64,000 bases of DNA, taken from positions 124,001 through 188,000 of the forward strand of contig CAZPHN010000001.1 in assembly GCA_964586765.1 (NCBI GenBank), in the 5' to 3' direction. The translations under genes and the position numbers were made by a program. The notes beneath the pieces were generated by a model. That model had not been told where the DNA came from. It saw only the letters and a program-made list of their open reading frames with translations, and searched no databases. Of this stretch, positions 45,127-53,672 are shown one piece after another (the stretch's first letter is position 1; each line of letters opens with the position of its first letter). Source of the DNA: UBA3263 sp964586765. GTDB taxonomy: Bacteria; Bacteroidota; Bacteroidia; Bacteroidales; Muribaculaceae.

Positions 45127-47979
45127 CTACCGCTTATTATTACGCGGCTGAATGGAAAGGCGATAAGCGAGAGTCAGCATAGCATATGCGGGCTGGGAAT
45201 TATAGCGGATTTCAGAGCGTCCTTGCGCATTAACCGTACGGACAACCGTAGGCAACTGACGCAGAATGTCGAAACCTACCGCTTTCACGGTCCAAGCCTT
45301 ATCCTTGCCAAACGACTTGCTTACCTGAAGATTCCACACAAAGTCCGTGCGGTTCATTGACTTGTCGGCATAACCTGTACGGGTATACATCATCAAGTCA
45401 GTCGATAAAGCAAACGAACGAGGTAGCTGCAAGTCAGTTGAGACTCCGTAATTTATGTCGAAATAGCTGAACGGGGAGAAAACGCCGTCAAGACTGACAA
45501 GACGTGTCCACTTCAAATTCATCTTAGCCTTAATCCGATTGCGCGAGTTAATTGAGTATGAAAAATCAAAATCCTCACGGATATTCCAGTTATTGACCGA
45601 CAATCTCTGAGGTATTTCACTATCCGATGAAAAATCAACACTCTGGGTAAATGAAGGACAGAGTTTATTCGTGAGCATAAAAATGTCATCATCAGGAATC
45701 AGACGCGTGAAGAAATAGAATTCAGTGTTAACCTCACGATTGCCATTTATATTCATCGGTCGCCATGTCGTTATACCGGAAAGACGGTCATATGTCCTTG
45801 CCATACCGATAGCATTATCAATCTGCAAATAATCAGCCGATACGGAAACTGACGTGTTATAGTCATTAAATCTATGTTTCCCCCACTGCAATGATACTTC
45901 ATACTTGTCAGATTTCCTTAAATCTTTGTTACCAAGATTAACAACGAGAGGGTTGCTGGTGTCACGGACATCAAGCAGATACATCATATCCGGCAGCTCC
46001 TGCTCATAATACATAGTCAGACCAAAGTCCCGATATGACATATAGAACCGCGCATCTGACATCCAGTCATGACGCTTTATGGTCTGCGGAATGTTTGCAC
46101 GGAAATCATACAGGGAACGGTCATTCATCGCAATATTTCCCGATAAGCTCATATTGAGCTTGTCAAATTGTAATGATAAACTCGGTCTGAAATAGTTTTC
46201 GCGCGAGAACCTCCGTGTAAAGTAACTGTTTGCCTCATCAATCATCCAACTGCCGGACTCTGCCATCGAAGACATATCATTAGAAGAATTGCCGTTGATT
46301 TCCTCGAGTGTGCGCCGACCGGAATTATATGACTGAACATACTTATACGCCACACCAAACTCACCTTTGTTTTTCCCGGACTGAAACAGAGTAAATGTAA
46401 ACTCCGGACACACTTCATAGCGATATGAGTGGGTAGGATTAGCGTCGCGCTGCAGCTGCATGAGGTTTCTCACCGAATTATCGGGATATACCAAGCGGTC
46501 CGAGCCGTTTTTATCACTGCTAAGCTTGTCATACTTAAAATCTCCGGAGATAATAAATCTATAACGCTCGCTCTTTAGCCATATCGGCGAATATGACAAA
46601 AATGCATTGTCTGAAAACTGATTATCCTTGATATTCCAGAGTTGCTGACGATTATAGAGCATATTCTGAATATATTCCTCAGAACCGGGCCTGACAAAAT
46701 TATCAGGCAACATTGAATTGCCCTCAGCTGAAGCGGTTTTACGTCCCGTTGTGCCTTTTTCGTTCTTGACCGTGGTATAGAAATAAATATTGCCTAACTT
46801 CTTGGAAACTTTGGTGACCTCTGCAAACCATTCCGCGAGCCAAGATGAGCGGTCAGTTGCCTCAACGGAACGACTGAATGTATTGCCGCCCTCCATAAAA
46901 GCTTCGGCATTTGACTCCATGGAATTTGCAGAGCTTTTGCGCGCAATGTTAACGGAGGTGTTCAGTCCGTCCCATGACTTATCTGACCATTTGGTGTTAT
47001 ACTCAATGCCAATACGCTTTGTTGTAGTCTCACCGGCACTGACATTCGGACGATACCAGTCACCGCGACTTGTAGGCTTTTCGGAGTCATTAAGATTATT
47101 TGCCGACGCATGGACTGCAAAATAGCTGATTTTGTTAAAATACATGCCGAACAGACGTCCCATCCAGCGAGTGTTCCAACCGCCGCGCAGACCGCTACCA
47201 CCACCAAACTCAGCGTTTGCAAGCCATCCTCCAAGATATTCCTTCTTTAAATTAACATCAAGCACCAGAGGGTCCTCCGATCGGTCACGGTCAGGATTAT
47301 CAATCAGAAGATACTTAATCGGTGTGCGGCGGTATACCTGAATATTCTTTACTGTGTATGCAGGAAGATTTTGAAGCGCGACTTGCGGGTCACCTTTAAA
47401 GAAATCCTGTCCATTAAGCAGCAACGATTCTACAAATTTACCGTTAACTGAAATACGTCCGTAATCATCAAGAGCAGCACCGGGAAGAGCGCGAATAAGA
47501 TCATCAAGCATCGAGCCATCAGGAAGCTGAAACGCTGTCGCGTCATATTCTATAGTATCCCCTTTCATAATCATCTTGACGCGGGTAGCTGTTACGGTAA
47601 CTTCATCGAGTCTTTTTTCACGAGCCGGATAGCGCATATAGAAAGTCTGAATGACCTTCATGTTTTCATCCGGAGTCAAGGAAAGGGTCATCGGAGCATA
47701 TTTGTCTGCCGTCACACTGATTTTGTAGCTATCACGGACAGGGACCTTGCCGACATACAGCAGCCCTACGTATGCCTGACGCGTAGAATAAGTGCGCTGC
47801 ACACTGAGCGAGTCGGCAAAAACGATACCGGCAGAGTCCGCTACCGTCACTTTAGCCCCTTCAATGGGTAGTTCGGAATAGGCATCCAGTACTTTGATCG
47901 ATACGTTAACCTTAGGTTCTTTCTGCGCCAATGCAGTTACCGCAAGAAACATCAACAGCAAAAATGTGATCCGACGCAT
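45127..47979 (-). CDS. TonB-receptor-like outer-membrane protein with regulatory-like N-terminal domain
   Basis: A 950-residue outer-membrane protein. Signal peptide ends at TALA/Q; residues about 22-115 are a carboxypeptidase-like beta-sandwich (VNVSIKVLDAYSELPIEGAKVTV); about 120-230 resemble a TonB plug (LDEVTVTATRVKMIMKGDTIEYDA, DDLIRALPGAALDDYGRISVNG, LLLNGQDFFKGDP); the rest is a large barrel (OMP_b-brl_3 type) with aromatic girdle strands. No SusD-like lipoprotein is adjacent, so it may be a barrel without active uptake or a transporter of a non-glycan ligand. It stands alone between rpsO and the convergent plus-strand pair. Confidence 0.85.
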   Translation of the reverse strand: MRRITFLLLMFLAVTALAQKEPKVNVSIKVLDAYSELPIEGAKVTVADSAGIVFADSLSVQRTYSTRQAYVGLLYVGKVPVRDSYKISVTADKYAPMTLSLTPDENMKVIQTFYMRYPAREKRLDEVTVTATRVKMIMKGDTIEYDATAFQLPDGSMLDDLIRALPGAALDDYGRISVNGKFVESLLLNGQDFFKGDPQVALQNLPAYTVKNIQVYRRTPIKYLLIDNPDRDRSEDPLVLDVNLKKEYLGGWLANAEFGGGSGLRGGWNTRWMGRLFGMYFNKISYFAVHASANNLNDSEKPTSRGDWYRPNVSAGETTTKRIGIEYNTKWSDKSWDGLNTSVNIARKSSANSMESNAEAFMEGGNTFSRSVEATDRSSWLAEWFAEVTKVSKKLGNIYFYTTVKNEKGTTGRKTASAEGNSMLPDNFVRPGSEEYIQNMLYNRQQLWNIKDNQFSDNAFLSYSPIWLKSERYRFIISGDFKYDKLSSDKNGSDRLVYPDNSVRNLMQLQRDANPTHSYRYEVCPEFTFTLFQSGKNKGEFGVAYKYVQSYNSGRRTLEEINGNSSNDMSSMAESGSWMIDEANSYFTRRFSRENYFRPSLSLQFDKLNMSLSGNIAMNDRSLYDFRANIPQTIKRHDWMSDARFYMSYRDFGLTMYYEQELPDMMYLLDVRDTSNPLVVNLGNKDLRKSDKYEVSLQWGKHRFNDYNTSVSVSADYLQIDNAIGMARTYDRLSGITTWRPMNINGNREVNTEFYFFTRLIPDDDIFMLTNKLCPSFTQSVDFSSDSEIPQRLSVNNWNIREDFDFSYSINSRNRIKAKMNLKWTRLVSLDGVFSPFSYFDINYGVSTDLQLPRSFALSTDLMMYTRTGYADKSMNRTDFVWNLQVSKSFGKDKAWTVKAVGFDILRQLPTVVRTVNAQGRSEIRYNSQPAYAMLTLAYRLSIQPRNNKR

Positions 47980-48014
47980 AATATCTTAGTTTTTCATGGT
48001 AAATTAAAAAAATA

Positions 48015-48037
48015 AGAGAGACCTTGAAGGTCTCTCT
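48015..48037 (-). terminator. Rho-independent terminator after rpsO
   Basis: agagagacctt and aaggtctctct pair around a tight loop; on the minus strand the stem is followed by TATTTTTTTAATTT. It lies 4 bases beyond the rpsO stop codon. Confidence 0.8.
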
Positions 48038-48040
48038 TGT

Positions 48041-48316
48041 TTACTTACGGATGCCAAGTTCCTTCTGCGCGATGATTGCGCGGTAGCGGTTGATGTCCTT
48101 GCGGATTAAGTAATCCAGCAGGCGGCGACGCTTACCTACGAGTTGTTTCAGTGCGCGAGCGGTGGCATAATCTTTGTGATTTGACTTGAGGTGCTCAGTC
48201 AAATGAGCAATACGGACCGAGAATAATGCAATCTGCGCTTCAGGTGAGCCAGTGTCAGTCTTACCCTTACCGTATTTCTCAAAGATTTCAACTTTTTCGT
48301 CAGAATTAAGATGCAT
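48041..48316 (-). CDS. rpsO: 30S ribosomal protein S15
   Basis: Small-subunit protein binding 16S rRNA helix 22 region. The 91-residue form begins MHLNSDEKVEIFEKYG and carries the family motifs DTGSPEAQIALFSVRIAHLTEHLK, NHKDYATARAL and LVGKRRRLLDYL. The start at ATG 48316 gives the standard length; a longer frame to 48376 runs into the promoter. A single-gene unit with its own promoter and terminator. Confidence 0.97.
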   Translation of the reverse strand: MHLNSDEKVEIFEKYGKGKTDTGSPEAQIALFSVRIAHLTEHLKSNHKDYATARALKQLVGKRRRLLDYLIRKDINRYRAIIAQKELGIRK

Positions 48317-48373
48317 TCTTAAGAAATTTTGGTGATTAATAATTATATGAATAAAATGTGCTAAAAGCGACTG

Positions 48374-48404
48374 CAAAGTTAGATAAAAAAAATGTAACTC
48401 ACAA
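48374..48404 (-). promoter_or_regulatory. Promoter of rpsO
   Basis: On the minus strand TTG (48404-48402), 20 bases, then TAACTTTG (48381-48374), 57 bases before the ATG. The -33 half lies in the loop of the terminator of the upstream gene. Confidence 0.6.
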
Positions 48405-48423
48405 GTATTGAGCTACATTTTTT
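48387..48423 (-). terminator. Rho-independent terminator after the propeller protein gene
   Basis: On the minus strand AAAAAATGTAGCTC pairs with GAGTTACATTTTTT with one G-T type mismatch, followed by a T run. It lies 14 bases after the stop at 48437. Confidence 0.75.
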
Positions 48424-48436
48424 ATATTTTTCAAGT

Positions 48437-50050
48437 TTAAAGAGCTATTTTCTCTGCTTTGTCTCCCTGACGCTTGATGAAAATACCATTTGAGGGATTA
48501 GAAACGCGTCGACCCTGCAGGTCAAAGAACTCGGCTTTGACTTCATCTCCACCAGTCTCGACCTCCTGAATCGCGCTATCCTCATCAAAACGGATTACGT
48601 AGCTGAGATACTGACCCTTGTCCTCACCTCCCCAGAAGTTATAGGCAAATGAGGAGAATGCATTCCAGTCAGCCGAAACAAATGGACGTCCGGAAATTTC
48701 AAGGTCAAGAAAGTCGGTTTCACCTGTTTCGGGGTCAATTTCAACCTCAACCTCATGGCTCCAGTTTGTCTTAATCCAATCGGCAAGCGAGGGCTCGCGA
48801 CCAATCAGATAATCAACGTAAGTTATCCATTCTTCGGTATCATGACGGTAGACATAACCGATATCTGCGGCACTCGCATCAAGAAAAGCGAGCAAATCGC
48901 CATTATCATTAACCGAGGTAACAGACATACTGTAGCCTTCAATGCCGACAATCTTACCCTCACCAGTTTCAATATCATAGATATAAGGGGAGTAAATGGA
49001 ATTGGAATGACCGTCAGCGTCGTAATAGAGACGCTCTGCATTCATTGCTACATATCTGCCATTAGGCGATATATACGTAACATTCATTACAAAAGAGAGA
49101 GCCTTGTCCCTTAGTTCTTCGAGCATATCGGAGTATTCAAGATATTTCTCCACCCATGCGTTGTACGGCTCAAGAGCGGCATTATACGCAGCAATCTCCT
49201 CCGGAGTCATAAACTCGGGATATGTGGGTTCCTGCATGCTGTCAGGATTAGCAAGATACTTCTGATATGCTTCATCATATGCCTCCAACTCATCTTCGGT
49301 CATAAAACTCTCCATTGAAGGTTGAACAGGACCGTCGCCGGGATAAGGTATAACCTTGATGCCTTCAGGAAGGACCTGACTGCGCAAGGGTAACTCGTAA
49401 GTCCACTCATTAGTCTCAACATTCTGCTTATAGACAATAGGTTCATGGAAAAAACCATTGCCTGATGTAATCTGTCCCCAGATAGTATGACCATCTTTTG
49501 AAATGCTGACAGCCGTAACATATTGCGGAACTTGTCCGATGAAGTCTGCGGTAGGATAAGGCAATGGATTTTGCTTTCCATAGGTGCCATTAGGGTTTTG
49601 GTCCCAATAACAGGGATATACCATCAACTTGGCATCATCAAGAACAAATCCGACACCGGTACTTGCATTTCCGCATATACGACTTCCGTCAGGTGTGATA
49701 CCGTTGGCATTGCCCATACCGGCAGGATCAGCAGCGGCGATAGGCAGCTTGCTCCACCGACCACGCCATACAGCAGAACCACCCGTCATATCAACATAGC
49801 CAACCATGGAATTATTGCTCCAGAAGTTACCACTTCCAACACCATATGTATTAAGGCTTGACTCAGTATATTCGTAATGTTCATCTGTATCAAGGTCATA
49901 AACGACAATTGAGCCGTAATATTCCGATGAAGCATATCGTCCATCGGTACTAAGTCCGACAATCACATCATGAATAATACTTGTTTCAACCTTGGCATCA
50001 ACACCGGTGAAAGTGCCGGCAGCCAAAAGAGCGAGTAAGATTTTTTTCAT
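48437..50050 (-). CDS. Secreted propeller-like protein with a helical insertion and sorting-type C-terminus
   Basis: A 537-residue secreted protein (signal peptide ends near VDA/K). Most of it reads as short beta-strand repeats with GD/DG turns (VGLSTDGRYASS, ANGITPDGSRICG, AVSISKDGHTIWG, YISPNGRYVAMN), as in propeller or repeat-of-sheet proteins. Residues about 240-318 interrupt this with an acidic, Tyr-rich helical segment holding two copies of an FMTxEExxAYxxAxxxY unit (249-266 and 280-297). The C-terminus FFDLQGRRVSNPSNGIFI resembles the tails found on many secreted Prevotella/Muribaculaceae proteins. Start set at ATG 50050 rather than TTG 50056. No function can be assigned. Confidence 0.7.
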   Translation of the reverse strand: MKKILLALLAAGTFTGVDAKVETSIIHDVIVGLSTDGRYASSEYYGSIVVYDLDTDEHYEYTESSLNTYGVGSGNFWSNNSMVGYVDMTGGSAVWRGRWSKLPIAAADPAGMGNANGITPDGSRICGNASTGVGFVLDDAKLMVYPCYWDQNPNGTYGKQNPLPYPTADFIGQVPQYVTAVSISKDGHTIWGQITSGNGFFHEPIVYKQNVETNEWTYELPLRSQVLPEGIKVIPYPGDGPVQPSMESFMTEDELEAYDEAYQKYLANPDSMQEPTYPEFMTPEEIAAYNAALEPYNAWVEKYLEYSDMLEELRDKALSFVMNVTYISPNGRYVAMNAERLYYDADGHSNSIYSPYIYDIETGEGKIVGIEGYSMSVTSVNDNGDLLAFLDASAADIGYVYRHDTEEWITYVDYLIGREPSLADWIKTNWSHEVEVEIDPETGETDFLDLEISGRPFVSADWNAFSSFAYNFWGGEDKGQYLSYVIRFDEDSAIQEVETGGDEVKAEFFDLQGRRVSNPSNGIFIKRQGDKAEKIAL

Positions 50051-50072
50051 AACCAATATATGTTTTATTTAC

Positions 50073-50660
50073 TTATTGCAACTCTACAGGACCTTCTCGA
50101 ATAATTTCGGGGCTCGATGAATCGAGAAGGCTAACAATCGCGGTGCTCTGATGAGGTCCCTCATAGTAAGCTTCAGCATTTACAAGCATAAGCTCAACCT
50201 TAGACTCAAGTTCATAAGGATCAACACCGCCAAGCGAGCCATTCACTATTGGATGTCCAAGTTCCTCGGCAAGAGCGCGGGCAATGGCATTATCCGGTAC
50301 ACGCACCCCAACTTGCTTGCGGTTTTTAAATGGCTTAGGCAAAGAGGAGACCGGAGGAAGAATAAATGTGAACGGACCGGGAAGGTTTCTACGTAAAATA
50401 TCGTACGCACGGTTATCAATACGCGTATACTGCGCTGCCTGAGCTATAGAACTGCAGACAATTGACAGGGTCTGGCGCGCCGGGTCAATTCCCTTCAAGC
50501 GACAAAGAGTAGCAACCGCCGCGGGATTGAGCGAGTCAGCGGCAAGCGCAGGATTAGAGTCAGTAGGATAAATGATTATCCCACCCTCTCTAATAATATC
50601 GGCAGCACGCTCTATTGCTCTGGCATCAATCGAACCGGGATAAATATCAATAACCTCCAT
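50073..50660 (-). CDS. YrdC/Sua5/YciO family protein
   Basis: A 195-residue YrdC-fold protein. Seen: IIIYPTDSNPALAADSLN (in place of the usual PTDTVYGLG), LCRLKGIDPARQTLSIVCSS (the Lys/Arg ATP/threonine site), LPGPFTFILPP and VGVRVPDNAIARALAEELGHPIVNGS. TsaC/Sua5 members make threonylcarbamoyl-AMP for t6A37 tRNA modification. The altered first motif means it could be the YciO branch, whose role in t6A is less clear. It lies between rpsP, which has its own terminator, and the propeller gene. Confidence 0.82.
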   Translation of the reverse strand: MEVIDIYPGSIDARAIERAADIIREGGIIIYPTDSNPALAADSLNPAAVATLCRLKGIDPARQTLSIVCSSIAQAAQYTRIDNRAYDILRRNLPGPFTFILPPVSSLPKPFKNRKQVGVRVPDNAIARALAEELGHPIVNGSLGGVDPYELESKVELMLVNAEAYYEGPHQSTAIVSLLDSSSPEIIREGPVELQ

Positions 50661-50692
50661 AGCGAATAAATATCATTTCAGTTTAAAAAAGC

Positions 50693-50725
50693 GAAAGTCT
50701 GCCCGAGATTTCCGAGCAGACTTTC
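50693..50725 (-). terminator. Rho-independent terminator after rpsP
   Basis: gaaagtctgc (50693-50702) and gcagactttc (50716-50725) form a 10-bp stem; on the minus strand it is followed by GCTTTTTT. It lies about 25 bases after the rpsP stop. Confidence 0.8.
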
Positions 50726-50750
50726 AAAGACTTTTTGTCGGAAGCGGAAT

Positions 50751-51308
50751 TTATTCTGCTTCTGCAGCAGGAGCCTCTTCAGCGGGAGCTTCGTTAGCAG
50801 CAGCTTCAGCAGCAGCGGCAGCTTCTGCCTCAGCCTTAGCGGCAGCGAGTTCGGCTTTCTTCTTAGCTACGGCTTCAGCCTTAGCCTTGTTTACAGCCTG
50901 CTCAGCCTCGAGACGAGCCTTGAGTTCCTGTTCCTTCTTGGAAGCCATAGCGGTCTTGTCAGCGTCAACAGCCTTCTGTTTGCTCTGCTTCCATGCAGCG
51001 AAGCGACGTTCAGCTTCTGCTTCGTCAAATGCGCCCTTCTTAACACCGCCCTGAAGATGCTTCATCAGGAGAACACCTTCCTGTGAAAGGATAGTGCGTA
51101 CGGTCTGAGTGGGAAGTGCACCGACGTTAAGCCAATACAGAGCCCGCTCGAAGTTCAAAGTTATCGTAGCGGGATTGGTGTTCGGGTTGTACGAACCAAT
51201 GCGCTCGATAAATTTGCCATCTCGTGGCGCTCTGCTGTCGGCGATTACGATAGGATAGAACGCATAGTCTTTGTGACCACGACGCTGCAGGCGAATCTTA
51301 GTTGCCAT
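50751..51308 (-). CDS. rpsP: 30S ribosomal protein S16 with long Ala/Glu/Lys tail
   Basis: Small-subunit ribosomal protein. Residues 1-80 are a normal S16 (KIRLQRRGHKDYAFYPIVIADSRAPRDGKFIERIGSYNP split over the start; RALYWLNVGALPTQTVRTIL). The remaining 105 residues are a charged, Ala-rich helix-forming tail. Extended S16 proteins occur in other Bacteroidota. A single-gene unit with a perfect promoter and a terminator; it is not linked here to rimM or trmD. Confidence 0.96.
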   Translation of the reverse strand: MATKIRLQRRGHKDYAFYPIVIADSRAPRDGKFIERIGSYNPNTNPATITLNFERALYWLNVGALPTQTVRTILSQEGVLLMKHLQGGVKKGAFDEAEAERRFAAWKQSKQKAVDADKTAMASKKEQELKARLEAEQAVNKAKAEAVAKKKAELAAAKAEAEAAAAAEAAANEAPAEEAPAAEAE

Positions 51309-51385
51309 AGTAGAGTTTGGGGTTTGAAGTTAAAAAAATGTTATTGAGTTGGGTTTGTATTGGTGTCTTATTTCTAAGACGGGTG

Positions 51386-51416
51386 CAAATTTACGAATAA
51401 TTTTCGATTTTTCAAA
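51386..51416 (-). promoter_or_regulatory. Promoter of rpsP
   Basis: On the minus strand TTTG (51416-51413), 19 bases, then TAAATTTG (51393-51386), followed by GCACCC: a complete Bacteroidota consensus, 77 bases before the ATG. It lies in the 123-base gap after the upstream GNAT gene. Confidence 0.7.
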
Positions 51417-51431
51417 CAATTGCAAAGCAAT

Positions 51432-52514
51432 TTATTTTTCAGACATGTTAGAGAAAGAGCCGACAAATTGTCCGATTTTACTTCCTTCGCTACCTATTCT
51501 GGTTTTATAGGCTTCATCGCCACGTCCAAGTTCAAAGTTTTCAATTCCGCTATCGATTGCCCAGCGAATCATTTCTTCCAGCATGACAAATCCCGGTGCG
51601 AACTTAGAATAGCGGCTATCAATGGCTAATCTGGGAATTATCATATTGTTCTCATATAGGAAGTATATTGCAAATGCAACAGGGATGCCTTCAATCTCGA
51701 GAGCACACAATCTTACATTATCGGACTTGGACAAAATCTGACTGAATGGATCTGTGAAAAAAGCCTCCAATGCCCGGAACATAATAAACAATGAATTGCT
51801 TTTGAATTTACTCCGGTTCTTCCACTCATTTCTTCTGACGTAATATAACTTCCACAACTTATAAACGAGAGATGTTTTAATCTGCGATGTGTCATCATAG
51901 ATTACAAAACGCCAGTTATCGGTTCTCGACAGATGATTTCGTGCCGTGCGTAATGTCTGCCTGAGACTCTTACTTAAGGTTTTCTTATAACTATCAAAAT
52001 CAGAGAACGCAGATAAGTATAAGTTATAACTACAACGGACACGGCTCACATGGTTTGAAAACTGAGCCAGAGACTCAAAAAATGGCGAACTTTCCGGAAT
52101 GTCATTGAATATGTAGCGGTATCCCTTATAATTCTCTTCCAGAAAAATGATACACGCATTAGATATTTCCCGTTTATTGTCAATTCCGGGCTTAAACACG
52201 ATGTTATTAATACCCGCAACTCTCCATGACGAGAACTCAATCATCAACTTCTTTTTTGAGATTATCAGCGGAAGAATGGCGACAGCGTTATCTCCATCGT
52301 ATATAACAACATACTCATAATATTTGCGTTTAACAAACTGATTGAATTTAGAGTACATATATCTTTCCGCAAACTCATTCCAAAGATAAGTCTGATAGAA
52401 AGAATAGTCTATATAACGCAATTTATCCTCTGAACGATATTGACTGGCTAATGCATCAAAACCATTCCAAATAGCTGTAAGCTTATATATTGAATTAAAG
52501 ACCTTAAAGTCCAT
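51432..52514 (-). CDS. FemAB/GNAT-like (CelD/BioF2 type) acyltransferase
   Basis: A 360-residue protein of the large GNAT group with two related halves. N-terminal half: IDYSFYQTYLWNEFAERY, YVVIYDGDNAVAILPLIISKKK. C-terminal half: SLRQTLRTARNHLSR, LWKLYYVRRNEWK, VRLCALEIEGIPVAFAIYFLYENNMI, and FELGRGDEAYKTRIGS, the ending common to CelD-like proteins. Family members transfer acyl or aminoacyl groups to cell-wall or polysaccharide acceptors; the substrate here is unknown. The gene looks A/T-richer than its neighbours. It follows the DUF4421 gene by 24 bases and is last in its operon. Confidence 0.75.
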   Translation of the reverse strand: MDFKVFNSIYKLTAIWNGFDALASQYRSEDKLRYIDYSFYQTYLWNEFAERYMYSKFNQFVKRKYYEYVVIYDGDNAVAILPLIISKKKLMIEFSSWRVAGINNIVFKPGIDNKREISNACIIFLEENYKGYRYIFNDIPESSPFFESLAQFSNHVSRVRCSYNLYLSAFSDFDSYKKTLSKSLRQTLRTARNHLSRTDNWRFVIYDDTSQIKTSLVYKLWKLYYVRRNEWKNRSKFKSNSLFIMFRALEAFFTDPFSQILSKSDNVRLCALEIEGIPVAFAIYFLYENNMIIPRLAIDSRYSKFAPGFVMLEEMIRWAIDSGIENFELGRGDEAYKTRIGSEGSKIGQFVGSFSNMSEK

Positions 52515-52538
52515 ATAAAATATGATTTACGCATGTGT

Positions 52539-53672
52539 TCAAAAACGAATTCCAACTATTGCTGTACCATATTGAGTTGAGTTAAAAAACTCATAATTCT
52601 TGTTTAATATAAACCCGCCGTCAAATTTCACAATAATTCCACAGAACAAAAGCTTATAATTATACGTGAGCGACATGCGCGCAAGAATATTAGCTGACAC
52701 CATTTCCCTACGACTACGCGCAAAGTTATGAAGTTCCGATTTACGATAACCTAAACATGGCATCGCTGTAATATTATACAATAGGTGCTTATTCACTACC
52801 CAGTTATATGCATATCCGCCTAAAAGGCTATATTCATTATAATTAAAGGTACTGATAAGAGGAAACTCAGGATTTGCCTCCTTCATATCGTCAGGAAGGT
52901 CTGAGAAATCCATAATCAACTTACGGTGGGACCACCTCAACCCACCGATAAAAGAGCCGGCACTTTTAAGCTGATATTTGGAGTAACAATATGCGGCTGC
53001 CTGTGAATATTTATTATGATTGAAAAAGTAAAATGCCGTAATGGATGACTGGGACTGAGACAACCCTTCAAATGGCATATGAATGTATTTTCCGCCCTCA
53101 TAGTCTCCATATCGGTCAATAAAAGCGTCTCCATTGGTTTTCTGTGACAGAACCTCAGCGGAAAAGCGGGAGCATGTGAATGAGAAATCAAATGTCTGGC
53201 GATTGTTCTTCCTTCCATATATGCTTTCATCCATGGCGCGTGTATAGCTTATACCTACAGCCATAAAGTTGAGACTTATACCGAGGTCGCAGTTGAATGC
53301 ACTGCGCACCGCAACATTATTCTGATTGAACAGGCTGAAAACGTAACGGTAACTTTGATTCCAGTTTTCAGACTTTACATAAAGTTTCCAGTTTTTACCT
53401 GTTCCGCTGACATACGCAGGGTCATATGAGTTAAAGGTCTTGTCACCCCAGTTATATACTTTCAGACAAAATCTCGGAAACCGGGGATATTGTATTCTCG
53501 GATCATTGATATGAAAATTGGTCTGCATCAGTTGCTGAAACCAATTTCCATGAAGAGGTGCGAGCGAATCATAACGCGCGGTATGGTCAATTGAGTCCGA
53601 GTCAAGATATTCTGCCCTTACCGCAAGCGAACAAAATGCGATTAAAACAAAAATCAATCGTATGCGCATCAT
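52539..53672 (-). CDS. DUF4421 family secreted/outer-membrane protein
   Basis: A 377-residue protein with a signal peptide (ends near AVRA/E) and a beta-rich body with alternating aromatic residues (SYRYVFSLFNQNNVAVRS, ISLNFMAVGISYTR, TFDFSFTCSRFSAEVLS), ending in AIVGIRF, a barrel-like C-terminus. The pattern fits DUF4421, a Bacteroidota family of unknown role. It begins ATGATG, overlapping the miaA stop by four bases. Like the GNAT gene next to it, its codon use appears more A/T-rich. Confidence 0.72.
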   Translation of the reverse strand: MMRIRLIFVLIAFCSLAVRAEYLDSDSIDHTARYDSLAPLHGNWFQQLMQTNFHINDPRIQYPRFPRFCLKVYNWGDKTFNSYDPAYVSGTGKNWKLYVKSENWNQSYRYVFSLFNQNNVAVRSAFNCDLGISLNFMAVGISYTRAMDESIYGRKNNRQTFDFSFTCSRFSAEVLSQKTNGDAFIDRYGDYEGGKYIHMPFEGLSQSQSSITAFYFFNHNKYSQAAAYCYSKYQLKSAGSFIGGLRWSHRKLIMDFSDLPDDMKEANPEFPLISTFNYNEYSLLGGYAYNWVVNKHLLYNITAMPCLGYRKSELHNFARSRREMVSANILARMSLTYNYKLLFCGIIVKFDGGFILNKNYEFFNSTQYGTAIVGIRF

